20,979 nucleotides of DNA from contig JAYMTF010001856.1 in the NCBI GenBank assembly GCA_036897485.1, positions 1 to 20,979 on the forward strand. Direction: 5' to 3'. Of the stretch, positions 1 to 11,088 are shown one piece after another. Below the pieces are notes generated by a model. The model ran no database searches and was not told the origin of the DNA. It was given only the letters and a program-made list of their open reading frames with translations. A program made the translations under genes and the position numbers. Every line of letters begins with the position of its first letter. Positions within the stretch are counted from its first letter, which is position 1. The DNA is from Pelargonium nanum (lineage: Eukaryota > Streptophyta > Magnoliopsida > Geraniales > Geraniaceae).

Positions 1-23
1 TATATATATATATATATATATAT
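1..23. repeat. (TA)n microsatellite at the window edge
   Basis: The window opens with uninterrupted TA dinucleotides running to about position 23. It is cut by the window edge, so its full length is unknown. No function is inferred. Confidence 0.95.
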
Positions 24-627
24 GTTATATTGTAGAGGTCAACTGTTACCTTACTGTCTTTTTTTTTATTCCAATGCATCAAAATACACAATCAGTACTT
101 ACATTACATTTTACGTAGTTTCCACTTTTTATGGGCAATTAAATTAAATCCAATTATGCTCATAATTGGGGACCAATATGGATAGTTAATCCTATAAAAT
201 TAATATTTTTTCTTTCATGAAATGGAATTGATCTGCAATTACTGTAATTTACAGTAATTGAGGTAAAGTAAATCAATTGTTTATTTATTTGTCTATTTTT
301 CTCAGTGATTCTTGTTTTCTTTTAGAGTGCTTATTAAGAAAGATCAAATTTATAAATTCAATTAGATTTTGTTTGATAAGTATAACTTTAAAACGTAATC
401 AACAATGTGTTCAATCCCAACAAATTATGATTGAAATGTGTAGGAGTGGGATCCAACTAATTATCAATCTTTTAAATCTAATCTTTAGGATTTTGTATTA
501 TATAAATTTGTTCTAATCATATTGATTTTTACATGTACAATCACAAACACATAACTACATTTAATTTTGAGACTCATGTCTCTCTCTCCACCTCAATCTA
601 GGCCTCTCCAACCATTTCTTCTTTTTT
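24..627. other. 3' flank of the purple acid phosphatase gene, no gene seen
   Basis: AT-rich sequence downstream of the phosphatase stop codon, which reads leftward. Reverse-strand AATAAA-type words near 281-291 and 65-70 could act in 3' end formation, but plant poly(A) signals are too loose to fix a site. An open frame at 277-516 on the plus strand has low-complexity, hydrophobic composition and resembles no family I know, so I treat it as chance. Confidence 0.5.
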
Positions 628-3600
628 TCACTTTGTGATGCGAAAGCTGTCCTCTACTTCTTTTGTTTCTGAGTTCACAAACTGCACAGATCGACAACCA
701 ATGATTTGTAGCAAAAATTAATATGATTGTCATTAATGAGTTTCAATTTTGCAACAAAACTGACCTCTAATTGCATTTCTTGCTTGGTTGCGTGTGCTCT
801 AAGGTAACCAAACTTTGAAATCCTCACTAAACTCCATTCTGCAGCCTGTTCATAAAATGATCACCCAATTAATGGAAACAAGATATATGTGTGTGCGCGC
901 ACGCGCTAGCCTGAGATGCATATATAGATTTAGATAAGCTTAATTACTGAATTCGGGAACTCGTCCAATTTGAAGCCTGCCATGCCAATAACAGCTTGCA
1001 CCGGAGAAGTGTAGTTGCTATGATCGTACGTATCGATCCCATTCCCGTCTTTCACAGGCATGGCACTGCACCGTCCTTGTTGAACCGAGCAGGTTCTCTC
1101 ATAGTTATGTACATGCCCAAATAGCCCAAGATCAACCTACAGAATTCATGTTTTCTTTAATTTTATCAGCAATGTCAACATATATATATAGTCTAATTCT
1201 GAGACCATTCAAGTTTATGTACCTTGTTGCTCACTAGCAAAGGCTCCACAGTTTTAACAAAATTTTGATCAACACTGGAACTTACTGTAGAATACATGGG
1301 TCTATGCCTGCAAGTTTTCAACACAAAATTACACAAATTCCCAGCAAGTAACACACATTTTGTTTGGTTTAATGTGAAGTATAATTACCCAGCAAAAATT
1401 AGCCACGGGGTTTTGGATCGATCAGTTGATGCCATGTCGTTTTGCATCCACATATACTGCAAGATTGTGCCAACATTAGCAAAAATTACCAAGAAATGAT
1501 ATGTTTTTTGGTTCAAATTTGTACCTGTTCGGAGTTTTCGGACCAATCATGCTCAGTTGAAATGACAGTAAAATGAACTCCAGCTTGTTCTATTGAGTAC
1601 CAAGGCTTGTCATTTGCTGAGGTTGGCATTGGGAAGTAAGTTTCATAAGGAACTCCAATTTCTCCACCCGAATCAGTCAAACCGTAGACTGATCCTGAGG
1701 TTGGATAGTCCCTCTCGTGGTTTCCTATCGCTGTCATGTAGGAAACCCGAGAGGCCAAAGGCGTGATGAGTTGGAGAAAATAGTCCCATTCAACTAAAAA
1801 GCCGGTAGCATAGCTTATGTCCCCAATGTGGAACACTGAGTCCACATTGCCAGAGTTTAGCTCATCAGTCATTGCTTGAGCCACAGAGATTGATCCTGGC
1901 TGTTTCATGTATAGAATCAAAACTTAATTTAGACTAATCAACTCTGTTTTCGCTATTTTCCCGAATCAAAACTTGTTACCTGAATGTAGTGCTCAACAGA
2001 TCCATCAAAAGGAGCCTTTCCCATGTCACCAAATGCAAGAAACTTGAGCTCATCCGACCCTGCAGCCGGAGGAGTCTGAAACTTGATTTCGTCGCTCCAA
2101 CCAACTGAATCGCTGCATTGTTTTAACATCAACAAGGTTGTTTTAGTTTTTTTAGGTCTTTAAAACATGAACATTTGATAATTTGTTATAGATATACCTT
2201 CCATATTTGTAAGAGAAGGTTGTTGAAGGCTCGAGTCCGGTCATGACTGCAGAGTGAATGAATCCTGGGTCGTGCCACCCAAAATCTTTGGCTGGACTTG
2301 CAATATTTTGACCTATATATATCAAGATTCACAATTCACAACATGAAGTTAAAGTCTGTAACATGATATAGTATAGTATAATGAAACAAGTGATTGGTCT
2401 ATAAAAACAACTTATTACTCATATCAGCTTGTGTAAATGTATCAACTTGGGAAGTTTCTGTTTTGCCACCATATTGTACTTGTTGAGGTTCTTTGTCACC
2501 ACTCACCCATGTCAGTCTCATCTGCAAGAAACACCAGTACTCATGTTCAATAACACATGATCATAAGAGAATTATGGAATATATGTAAGTACTAATGGCA
2601 AATCTATTGCTCACTGATGTTCCAGTTGAATCTGTGCTTGCAAGATGACCATATAAGGGCTTTTCTGGAGTGGCAAAGCTGATAGGATTGGTCCTTTCCA
2701 GAATGCAAGGTGCGTCGAATCCATCAGCGAAGAATATGAATTCGATGTCAGTTCTGATGTTGATGACATGAAATGATAATGTACCACTGCAAGTTGCTGC
2801 CAAGCATTGCCCATCAGCATCTCTCTCCTGGCATTCCTTTTTGTTGCAGTTCACATAGTCTGGATCATTGCTCATGAACTGTGCCTGCAACAGTTCATTA
2901 ATCCATTTTTGTTTACTTTCTTCTTGCAAGAAATGAAGCTTTTGGCAATCATGTGGAACTAAGTGTCTTTAGCTTCAAGTCACTAATATTACAACTTGTT
3001 GTCTGTGGCTTCTTTGTTGGAAGGTATTAAATAAGGTTTCACTCTTTCTGGAAAAGAAGAGACTTCAAAGTTTGAACAACTGGTTAATTAATGGATAAAA
3101 GAAAAGTTGAGAACTCTCCATATATTGAGACACATCCAGTCTTTGACATCCAATTTTGATTACTATGGTCAACTAAAGTACTTTAGTCTATTCATGTAAT
3201 CAATTGAACAATGTTACTTGTAGTGTTAAACTTTTGTACTTATTGATGTGACATACGATTATATTGTCCTTAAGTTGTTTTCCGTAAATACAAGATTCAT
3301 CAAGAAACGAAGATTCACTCATTTGGTAAATCGAACATAAGATCATTATTGAAAAGATGATTGATGAGCTCTCATCCATTTTATTTGATGTAAACATAGA
3401 ATTTGAGGTTAATTTGTTAATGGGTTAACTTGCACTAAAAGGTACCCTATTTATGGCATAAGAGAAAATTTAAAAAGTTGATAAAAAATATGAGGCTTGA
3501 GCTGGTTACATGTGACCTGCAGGTAGCTACTTCATCCACAAAGTGTGCTCACATCATAAACATTAATGAATGACCCTTTGGGAAACAAAATACAAAACAT

Positions 3601-4212
3601 AATTAACCCAACTCAACTCAAATCAAGAAAAATCGAACAAAGTTATCGAAAATTCATCTATAAACTTACAATCTGATATATGTGCACAGCATATAAATAT
3701 GTTGTTACCTTAACAGGGTAATGGCAGAGAAGAGGAAGCATACTAGTGTCTCCTGTCTGAATATAATATCCCTCAGCCTGAGGACAATAACCAGCTCTGC
3801 ACCATTAAAACAACACAAATAACAATAAGTACATACTTAATATGATCAAATTGAATATCAGTTGCGATATAAATATAAGTAATCATAGAATTGTTTACTG
3901 AGAACTGGACGGCGAAACCATGGCAATCCAGTCTGAAGGCGCGGGAAGTATGACACCACTGACAGTAACATTTATGTATCCATCGTCGGGAAGAGGAGAG
4001 GATGAGCTAACATTGATTCGCAGATACGGGTTTGGATCGGGACAGTGGATTAAATATCTTCTATTGATTAGCCTGAAACTGGACATGGCAGTGTGATTCC
4101 AGTGATCATTTGCTGAGCTGATCACTAGAGGATGGAGCTGAGAGGCTGAGGAAAAAACTGACAGCAAAATGAAAATTGTGACTGCACAAACAAGGCTCAA
4201 GCTCAACTTCAT
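628..4212 (-). CDS. PAP27-like: Purple acid phosphatase, PAP27/24/1 type (probably catalytically atypical)
   Basis: Spliced from 12 exons: 4212-3899, 3796-3709, 2884-2615, 2521-2419, 2312-2198, 2112-1980, 1899-1525, 1456-1389, 1307-1223, 1136-948, 845-765, 681-628. All junctions are GT-AG and keep frame, giving 625 codons (624 aa), the usual length for this subfamily. The N-terminus is a hydrophobic signal peptide (about residues 1-24), so the product is probably secreted or vacuolar. A fibronectin-like N-terminal region leads into the metallophosphoesterase fold. Metal-ligand motifs are all present: GDMG 325-328, GDISY 367-371, GNHE 400-403, AGHR (H490) and GHVH 524-527. The His pair that follows the fourth motif by nine and ten residues in kidney bean PAP is Ser-Ser here, as in proteins annotated 'probable inactive PAP'. 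An upstream in-frame ATG at 4230 would add six residues. The 4212 ATG has the better context (A at -3). Confidence 0.9.
883..906. repeat. 24-nt alternating purine-pyrimidine tract (potential Z-DNA)
   Basis: Purine and pyrimidine alternate without a break from 883 to 906, grading from AT steps through GT steps to CG steps, the pattern most prone to left-handed DNA. It lies inside the 102-bp intron between exons 10 and 11 of the phosphatase gene (846-947). Confidence 0.8.
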
Positions 4213-4276
4213 GTTGGACACTAATTTCATGAGCTTCCTATTATTGGGATTGGAAATAACAAGGGAAGGTCTTGAA

Positions 4277-4282
4277 TTTATA
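4277..4282 (-). promoter_or_regulatory. Probable TATA box of the purple acid phosphatase gene
   Basis: Read on the minus strand this is TATAAA inside CTATAAATTC, 65 bp upstream of the chosen start codon. A TATA box here predicts transcription beginning near 4245-4252, leaving a short leader. In that case the weak-context ATG at 4230 would also lie in the transcript. This is motif inference only. Confidence 0.5.
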
Positions 4283-6563
4283 GTGAATTTGGTTTTGGAT
4301 GTTTTACTTGTAATTTGTATGGACTCCACATGAAAGTGGTAGGCCGTTTTCGGTTGCAAGAACTAAGAAATAGATTTTTATTTTGTAACTCTTGTGCACA
4401 ACATATGGATATATTAGGTACACAAGGCTTTAATGGATATTAGCTAATTAAATTAAATAAATTTTAAATATAGATTTATGATGACTTTTGTTTGTGAATC
4501 TCTCAAATAAATGTGGACACTGTCACATCTATATTAGTATGTGATTTAGTATTTAACTATTTGTTGTATTAGAAATTATATATTAAAATGTTATTTGATT
4601 CTATAGGCTCTATTGTATTAGTATTTTTTGGTTCATTAATTATTATCTTGGTGATGAATCACCAAATTATTAATGCAAAGAGTGACTTCGATTAACGAGA
4701 CTGAAATTAGATCCCTAATTCTCATACTTGCACGTCACGTTGAAGATAGAGTCGTGTTAAATAAAAATCATCATTTTACTTAGTTTGAGGTCCATCACTT
4801 TTATAGACGGGTCAGTACCCTTAGAAGTTTACAAACAATAATTTACTATGTTATCTTAGAGCTGAATTGTGGTCGTAATGCATTTGGGACCATAAATACA
4901 AATGCTCTAATGTTACATCAAGAAATCTTAGTCATCAAGTTACATAAATATTTTCACAAGATTTATACTATCTATACTATTTTTCTAATATGTGTGTGTA
5001 TGGTTTGACCTATAAATATAATATGTGATTGCGATATACGAAATTTCTTGAATCAAATTCAAAATATTCTAATATTTATACTCCCCGATAAAATATAGGT
5101 TGTTTAATTATTTTGGAGGAGAGTGTGACATTGTTAGTTATGTTTGATGCGCAAAATTGGTTGTGACGCTAACTATCATTTTATTTTGTCCTCTGCTTTT
5201 GCTCATTTAGCTTTGTTTCGGCTCTTCTTTTGTTCAGTTGTTGTGGAAGCTACACAATTAATATTTTTAACATTATTAAGCTTTGGATTTGCAATCTTGG
5301 TGTTCTGTATTTAAGATAGTGTTACTAGTGTATTTTATTATTAATCTTTTCCATATATTAATATGATTTTTTCAGAATAATAATTTATAAACAAATTTTA
5401 TACAAATAATGTGATTATTTTGTTGTTAAATAAAATTTTATAAAATTAAGTTTAGATAGATAATAGCCTATCACATATTGCATCACCATTATTCACATAA
5501 ATTAAACATATGGTCTATATCGGATAGTAGATTGACGAAATAATATTATTATAATTATATGGTGAGCTGCAGAATAATTAATTAATTACATAGAGATGAA
5601 ATAACATAGATAAGAAGCCCACATAACTAATGCATTTTAATCCCACTCTATAAAGGCAAATGCTACTCTAAAGTCTAAACTAGTTTATAGTTCGAATTCT
5701 ATTTGTTGACGATAATCTTTTCTCTTTTTAGAAGTTTTTACTTGGGTAGGAACTACAGTGCCAAATGTCTATGGGCCGGTAAAAGCAATCAAATGAGCTG
5801 CCTGATTTGAACTCCAACATACAAAATAAAAACATAGATTCGAAAATTGAGTAGACAAATCTAAAATGTCTCTAATCACTAAACTAAAGACACTTAAATC
5901 CTTCCCTCGTATCTGTAAAGCGGTAACTAGTTTTGTGCTGACATATATAGTTAGGAATAGGATACATACATATATCCATTAATATAATTTGGATGTATCT
6001 AAGTTTGAAGGCCAATTCTCAATTATCATTCATATGCTTTTCTATTATTACATATGCGTGAAGGAAAGGAACAACTACATTTTATATAGACACACGCCAA
6101 AGATTAGTATGTGATAGTGATGGCCATTGGCCTTAATTAATTACCAAATCAATGTCGTCACATTTCAATAGCATATACTAATAATATGCCAAATGAACAA
6201 CATAATGTTGGAATAACTTTCCTGTTTTTCATTTGTTTGCTTTGAAATTTAAATTGACGAAGGCCAGCATATGGTTAGGCTACAAGTCGTGACGGTTCAA
6301 TAAATTTGTTCGACTCTTTGCTAATTAAGGTTCAATTAATTTGTACACAAAATGCTTTCGCATTGCTCTTAATTGCTCATTGTACTTTTATAGGTCGTTT
6401 TTAGGCACAATCGTAAGGGTTTGGTGGCACATTACATGTCGCGAAAATGATAAATTGCTAAACACTTTTGTCCCAATCAATTGTATATTATTTTGGAAGG
6501 TTTAGATTTAATTTATGCTAATGATAACTTTATTTTGGCTAATCATTTTAAGAACAATGTGAA

Positions 6564-7110
6564 GGCCCATTAGAATACAAATGAAAGTTTGAGAGTATGA
6601 TTGAGGCCCACTTGGTAGTGTTAGTTTTACAATTTTCTAAACTATAAGGCCCATTAGTTTTGCAATTCTTATGCTTTCTGCTAAGGCTTCCTTTACAAGC
6701 CCATTAAGTTGCAACTATGAAATAAACTTTAACAACTAAACAAGAAGTTTTCATTTCGAATAATCAATCATTGCACACAACTACACAAGATATTTTTTTT
6801 AGCTCATGTTCTCATTTCCAACAAAATAATTACTAAATCATTGGTTTTCATTTGTTTTGTTATTTCAAACTTTGCACGCAGATACCCGAGTTGGTTCTGT
6901 TTAATGCTAATTATCCGCCTGCCTTAACTCAAACCTTGGTCCACGTATTTATTTGCAAGGTCCATTATGTTATCCCACTTATATGTGAGCGGGAGCGTAA
7001 ATCAAAAAGAAAATGCAAAATTTGTCATCACATTATGTAATAGTTCAGCTACTACATCGGAAGTTTTTGAGTTGGAAAAAAGTAAATTAAAACCTTAGAA
7101 CAAACCCTAA
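6564..7110. promoter_or_regulatory. Cluster of four site II motifs plus a telo-box, no gene attached
   Basis: Four TGGGCC/TGGGCT words, all in minus-strand orientation, occur at 6564-6569, 6605-6610, 6648-6653 and 6698-6703. A telo-box AAACCCTAA lies on the plus strand at 7102-7110. In plants this pair of elements is known from promoters of translation and cell-division genes, where TCP proteins bind site II. No matching gene is visible on either side, so this may be a relic, an unannotated non-coding transcript, or chance. Confidence 0.35.
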
Positions 7111-7174
7111 AGCTCTTGATAGCAAGGTCTTGTCCTTGTACAAAAACCATCATCTTCTTGTCAAAAATGCTCTC

Positions 7175-7189
7175 CTCTCTCTCTCTCTC
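7175..7189. repeat. (CT)n microsatellite
   Basis: A short run of CT dinucleotides in the phosphatase-SCL3 spacer. No role is inferred. Confidence 0.85.
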
Positions 7190-8609
7190 CCCTCAAATGA
7201 GCAAGAAATTAAAGAGTAAACAAGAGTGTAACTTCTCAACAACTCCCCAAGGCAAGGTGTTGTTTGTTGTTAACCTACCCTCCAATGCAATCTTGCTAAG
7301 TTTTAACCTGAATTTAAGACAAAATATTCATGGTCTTTTGGTCCAAAAATTAAGGTAATCAAAAAAATTAATTCCCACTAAACAAAGCTACAAATTGGTC
7401 TTCCCTTGAAAACACCCCCACTAAACATTGTTAGCAACGATGGCACCCATTTAGGACAAGAGACAAGCTTTCACAACAAAACGCCAAATCTCTGCTTCAC
7501 ACAAACCCACAACCCAATCTAAGCAAAACACCCAAAACTTCATACTCTACCACTTCACACCAAATGTTACTTTTTTCAGAGATAATATCTAGATTCTACA
7601 CCTTGATATCACCTAACCTCACTATACATATCTTGTGTCTTGTGCATAGTTAGATTTGGTTAATTCCTAGCCCACCCTACACAAAAACTAAACATTTACC
7701 CTAAAAACAATGGGGGTAGGAAATCAAGACAACGATAGGCTAAAGAAAAAAACGCCATAGAGTCGAAACGATTATTCTGAACGCTATATGCAACTATAAA
7801 CAACGGACACATGAACAAAGAATTTAGGATGTTCCGTTGTCTATTTAGATTTCAAAACGTGTGTAGCAATGTAACCTCGGAATATAAATGCAAATAACGC
7901 GGGCATGCGAACATAGTCACATGTCTCCAATGTAGAGAATATCCAAAGATAGATGCTTAGAGTACTTGTCCTCTATATTTGGCATATTGAGGTGGAAAAC
8001 TACTTAGCTGACTCATTTTATGGATAATGGTTTGTAGGGTAAAAAGTTAGAGTAGATAATTAAATCATCCATGAAAAGAAGAAAAGAGAAACATTAGCAT
8101 GTGCACTAAGGCACTTGCAGATCAAAACCAGTGCTGTGCTGCAAATGTTGCTGGAACAGAACATGCACACAACTAAACCTCTGACTCAGGTTAATAAGGA
8201 ATTAAGGATCATAATCTTGCTTCACCAAACCCTTTTTCAAACCAAAACCATGATAAAATATTTGATTCCAAGAAGTCCCAGCCAAGAGCAAGACACATAT
8301 ACTCTAAAGTTAAATGTTGCATACACTTTAGGATTGTTTCAGAACAATGGTTGTCTCTTTGTCCTAATATAAGAAAGTCCCAAGTGGATGGTCTATGCCC
8401 TTTGAAAAGAATCCAAAATGGTGGTTTTGGAAGGACCTGTGAGGCCTTCATTGCAATCCCCACTCCCAGCCACTAGGCAACAAGGCAGGCAAGGTGGTTG
8501 TTTTGTTTGGTTTTGTTAGGACATGTTTGGATTGGTCTTGTGTTGGGGCATAATAACAAAGTTTGGCCAGCTCTTATTCCCATCCACTTCACTTGCAGAC
8601 AAAATTCTC

Positions 8610-8617
8610 TAAATAAA
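8610..8617 (+). promoter_or_regulatory. TATA-like element of SCL3
   Basis: TAAATAAA lies about 30 bp before a pyrimidine-rich stretch with four tandem CTCAG units (8628-8647), a plausible initiation region near 8640. This would place the whole uORF-containing leader (8640-9000) in the mRNA. Transcript ends would be needed to confirm it. Confidence 0.35.
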
Positions 8618-8627
8618 CAGAGGCTCT

Positions 8628-8647
8628 CTCAGCTCAGCTCAGCTCAG
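8628..8647 (+). repeat. (CTCAG)4 tandem repeat at the SCL3 5' end
   Basis: Four perfect tandem copies of CTCAG follow a CT-rich run, just downstream of the TATA-like element. Pyrimidine-rich microsatellites are common around plant transcription starts. This one may mark the promoter/leader boundary and could vary in copy number. Confidence 0.8.
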
Positions 8648-8750
8648 GCACTGCATTTCAGAAATTCCATGCTCCTCTAAATCCCCTCCCAAAAGGACAA
8701 ACAGATTAGTGAGGACAAAAACAGCCTCTTGTATTGTTGCTAATGTTGCC

Positions 8751-8873
8751 ATGGAAAGGTCCTTCAAGACAAGGGCTTTAATTCCCACTGGCTCACTCCT
8801 GCAACAAAACCCCAGACCACACCACCACAGGCACAAACCTTGCATTGCTCTGTTCCCACTTTGGTTAGATTAG
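8751..8873 (+). CDS. Upstream ORF (40 aa) in the SCL3 leader
   Basis: This ORF starts at an ATG in a near-ideal context (GCCATGG) and ends at TAG 8871-8873, before the inferred leader intron. It encodes a 40-residue peptide rich in basic, proline and histidine residues, with a run of three histidines near the middle. Two smaller uORFs lie near it: MLL-stop at 8669-8680, and a 12-codon one from 8743 that overlaps this one in another frame. A strong-context uORF would be expected to reduce initiation at the SCL3 ATG. No family match is known to me. Existence depends on the leader starting upstream of 8751. Confidence 0.4.
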   Translation: MERSFKTRALIPTGSLLQQNPRPHHHRHKPCIALFPLWLD

Positions 8874-9000
8874 GAGCTTGGTCAAGCCAAGCTTGGGACT
8901 TTTCATAGGGGTTCTTCTGGGTATCTATTCTATTTCAATACCCAGTTGTGAATTTGGTGCTTCATCAGTTTCTGAACCAGATTTAACTCTTCTGTTCCTG

Positions 9001-9651
9001 GTAATTTTCTTGCCTCTATCTGTGTTTACCTAAATATATTGCTTCCTTTTGATGAACATCTAAGCTATCCATTTGAATATAGCCTGCTTTTGTCTAAAAA
9101 TATGATTTTTGTTGTTGTTGATTGTAGTTGGATTATCTTTCATGCTCTTCTTGCTGAGAGAGTGCCAAAAAGGAAATGATTTTTTTTTGGTTCTCTTATG
9201 ATTTGCATTGTTGAGTAACTGGGAATGAAAACATAGAAATGTTTTGCAATAATCTTATATTTTGTTATGAAATTAGGAGACTAGTTTCACTTTTCTGTCA
9301 TATATTGGATTCTGTTGAAAGATTTGATGGCAAATATTTTTGTTCTTGTTTTGTTATTATGATATGAGAATTATTGATTCCATTTATGCATGTTTGGTGC
9401 TTGATAATCATAGTACAGTTTTGGAAGTTCTTAGACTTTCTTTATCATCCAATGGACCGGAAAAAATAAGAAGCATAGTTTATGTCGAATCCAAAACAAA
9501 AGTTGACAGTAACATTGAAATGAATATGCTTCTTTTGCTTTCTGTTAAATAAAACAGTAGTCTGTTTACTTAGTGAAGAACAGGCATCAACTGTGGTTGA
9601 ATTTGGGCTAATCCTAGTTGTATCAAAACATTTTTCAAATTCCTATTTCAG
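9001..9651 (+). other. Probable 5'-leader intron of SCL3
   Basis: A donor CTG|GTAATT at 9001 and a T-rich acceptor TTTCAG ending at 9651 bracket 651 bp of T-rich sequence containing several stop codons and unused ATGs. The SCL3 start codon lies only 15 nt downstream of the acceptor. A leader intron just before an intronless coding region is common in GRAS genes. Inferred from splice consensus only. Confidence 0.6.
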
Positions 9652-9666
9652 GTGCATCTAGTTTTA

Positions 9667-11088
9667 ATGGCAGGAATGGTTCAAGAGGAGGGATCATCAG
9701 TAACTTCATCACCCCTTCAGTTCTTCCCATGGATGGCTCTATCTCCCGGCTTGGGATCGCCATACTACCTCCGCGAGATGAACTCTGAAGATAGGGGCAT
9801 GTACCTCATCCACCTGCTCCGTGCCTGCGCGAACCACGTTGCTGCTGGAAGCATTGAGAATGCAAATATTGCCCTTGAGCATATCTCCCACCTCACCTCT
9901 CCTGATGGTGATCAAGTTCAAAGAATTGCTGCTTACTTCACCGAGGCATTTGCTGACCGGATGCTCAAAAGTTGGCCTGGTTTGCACAAAGCCCTCAATT
10001 CCACAAAGATATCTTCCATCTCAGAAAAAATTCAGGTTCAAAGAATGTTCTTTGAGCTATGCCCCTTCTTGAAGCTCGCGTACGTGGTCACAAATCAAGC
10101 GATTGTAGATGCAATGGAAGGAGAGAAGATGGTTCATATCATTGATCTCAATTCTTGTGAGCCTCTCCTGTGGATCAATCTTTTGCAGACATTGAGTGCA
10201 AGGCCAGAAGGACCTCCTCATCTGAGAATCACAGGCATTAATGAACAAAAGGAGGTGTTGGAACAAGTGGCTCTTCACTTGACAGAAGAAGCAGAGAAAT
10301 TGGACATCCCATTTCAGTTTAATCCAATAGTTAGCAAGTTAGAGAATCTTGATATCGAAAGCTTGCGCGTTAAGACAGGAGAAGCTCTTGCAATTAGCTC
10401 AGTACTTCAGCTGCACACTCTTTTGGCAGCTGATGACGAGTCCTTGCGAAGGAACTCGCCTTCAGCGTCAAGAAACTCAAATTCCCATTTGATGAGAGTG
10501 CTTCAAATGAACCAACGAACGTTGGGAGAGTGGCTCGAGAGAGGTTTGATGCATATGCATAGCCCAATTGACTCACCATCAGCATCGTCCCCGTTGTCTT
10601 TATCAGCTTCAGCAAAGATGGGAAGCTTTCTCACAGCACTTTGTGGCCTTTCTCCAAAAGTCATGGTAATGACAGAGCAAGAAGCAAACCATAATGGCTC
10701 CACTTTTATAGAGAGGGCCATGGAGGCATTGCAATTTTATGCTACACTGTTTGATTGCTTGGAGTCAACTGTTCCAAGATCATCACTGGAGAGACAAAAG
10801 GTTGAGAAGATGCTTCTTGGGGAGGAAATAAAGAACATCATAGCGTGCGAGGGAGCGGAGAGAGTAGAGAGACATGAGAAGCTGGAGAAATGGAGTCTGA
10901 GGCTGGAGCAGTGTGGGTTTGGGAGGGTAGCTTTGAGCTACCATGCAATGTTGCAGGCAAGGAGAATGTTGCAGCAGAGCTATGGTGCAGGCTATAATAT
11001 CAGAGAAGAAAATGGATGTTTGATTATTTTCTGGCATGAAAAACCTCTTTTTTCAGTATCAGCATGGAGGTTTAGAAGATATGATTGA
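9667..11088 (+). CDS. SCL3: SCARECROW-LIKE 3, GRAS-domain transcriptional regulator
   Basis: A 473-aa protein from a single coding exon, closely resembling Arabidopsis SCL3 throughout (short N-terminus with a QEEGSS-type segment, then an ANHVAAGS leucine-rich region). The GRAS domain fills nearly the whole protein: first leucine-rich region from about residue 45, VHIID core at 156-160, second leucine-rich region about 195-255, a serine-rich low-conservation insert at 262-320, the PFYRE-equivalent region about 355-430, and the C-terminal SAW motif at 465-467. In Arabidopsis SCL3 acts in the nucleus, is a direct DELLA target, and promotes gibberellin responses while antagonising DELLA in root endodermis. 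The frame is open upstream to 9652, but GTG there is not a start. ATG 9667 matches the start position of homologues; ATG 9676 is an alternative. Confidence 0.93.
   Translation: MAGMVQEEGSSVTSSPLQFFPWMALSPGLGSPYYLREMNSEDRGMYLIHLLRACANHVAAGSIENANIALEHISHLTSPDGDQVQRIAAYFTEAFADRMLKSWPGLHKALNSTKISSISEKIQVQRMFFELCPFLKLAYVVTNQAIVDAMEGEKMVHIIDLNSCEPLLWINLLQTLSARPEGPPHLRITGINEQKEVLEQVALHLTEEAEKLDIPFQFNPIVSKLENLDIESLRVKTGEALAISSVLQLHTLLAADDESLRRNSPSASRNSNSHLMRVLQMNQRTLGEWLERGLMHMHSPIDSPSASSPLSLSASAKMGSFLTALCGLSPKVMVMTEQEANHNGSTFIERAMEALQFYATLFDCLESTVPRSSLERQKVEKMLLGEEIKNIIACEGAERVERHEKLEKWSLRLEQCGFGRVALSYHAMLQARRMLQQSYGAGYNIREENGCLIIFWHEKPLFSVSAWRFRRYD

Larger units (their letters stand above)
4283..8600. 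other. Long intergenic region without a supportable gene
   Basis: About 4.3 kb separates the divergent phosphatase and SCL3 genes. Open frames here (for example 6852-7040, 7116-7358, 8115-8372 on the plus strand and 8209-8463 on the minus strand) are short, have no family resemblance, and show no coding-like composition. I saw no LTR, terminal inverted repeat or tRNA. The notable content is a TGGGCY/telo-box cluster (6564-7110), a CT microsatellite (about 7175-7189), and the proximal SCL3 promoter toward the right end. Confidence 0.6.

Noticed and set aside
484-486. MHD to VHD change in the resistance protein (residues 484-486 of the protein, not window positions)
   Set aside because: Only the first, tolerant position differs; the His and Asp that matter for the off state are kept, so autoactivity is not implied.
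930-932. Stop codon ending the phosphatase frame after FPNSVIKLI
   Set aside because: It lies just past a good donor (TCA|GTAATT at 947). Splicing from there to 845-765 and 681-628 restores the conserved AEWSLVRISKFGY and FVNSETKEVEDSFR C-terminus, so the apparent truncation is not real.
5689-5701. tRNA T-loop-like GTTCGAATTC
   Set aside because: No acceptor stem, D-arm or A-box partner could be found around it, so neither a tRNA nor a SINE head is supported.
7116-7358. 80-codon plus-strand frame downstream of the telo-box
   Set aside because: No family resemblance, partly CT-repeat derived, and its first codon is not in a convincing start context; not supported as a gene.
9340-9552. 70-codon plus-strand frame before SCL3
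   Set aside because: It lies wholly inside the inferred leader intron, is AT-rich, and resembles nothing known.
9652-9666. Earlier start of SCL3 at 9652, or a longer N-terminus read through the leader
   Set aside because: The codon at 9652 is GTG. In the spliced leader the same frame is open for 44 codons back to a TAG at 8866-8868 but has no ATG, and homologues start where ATG 9667 does.
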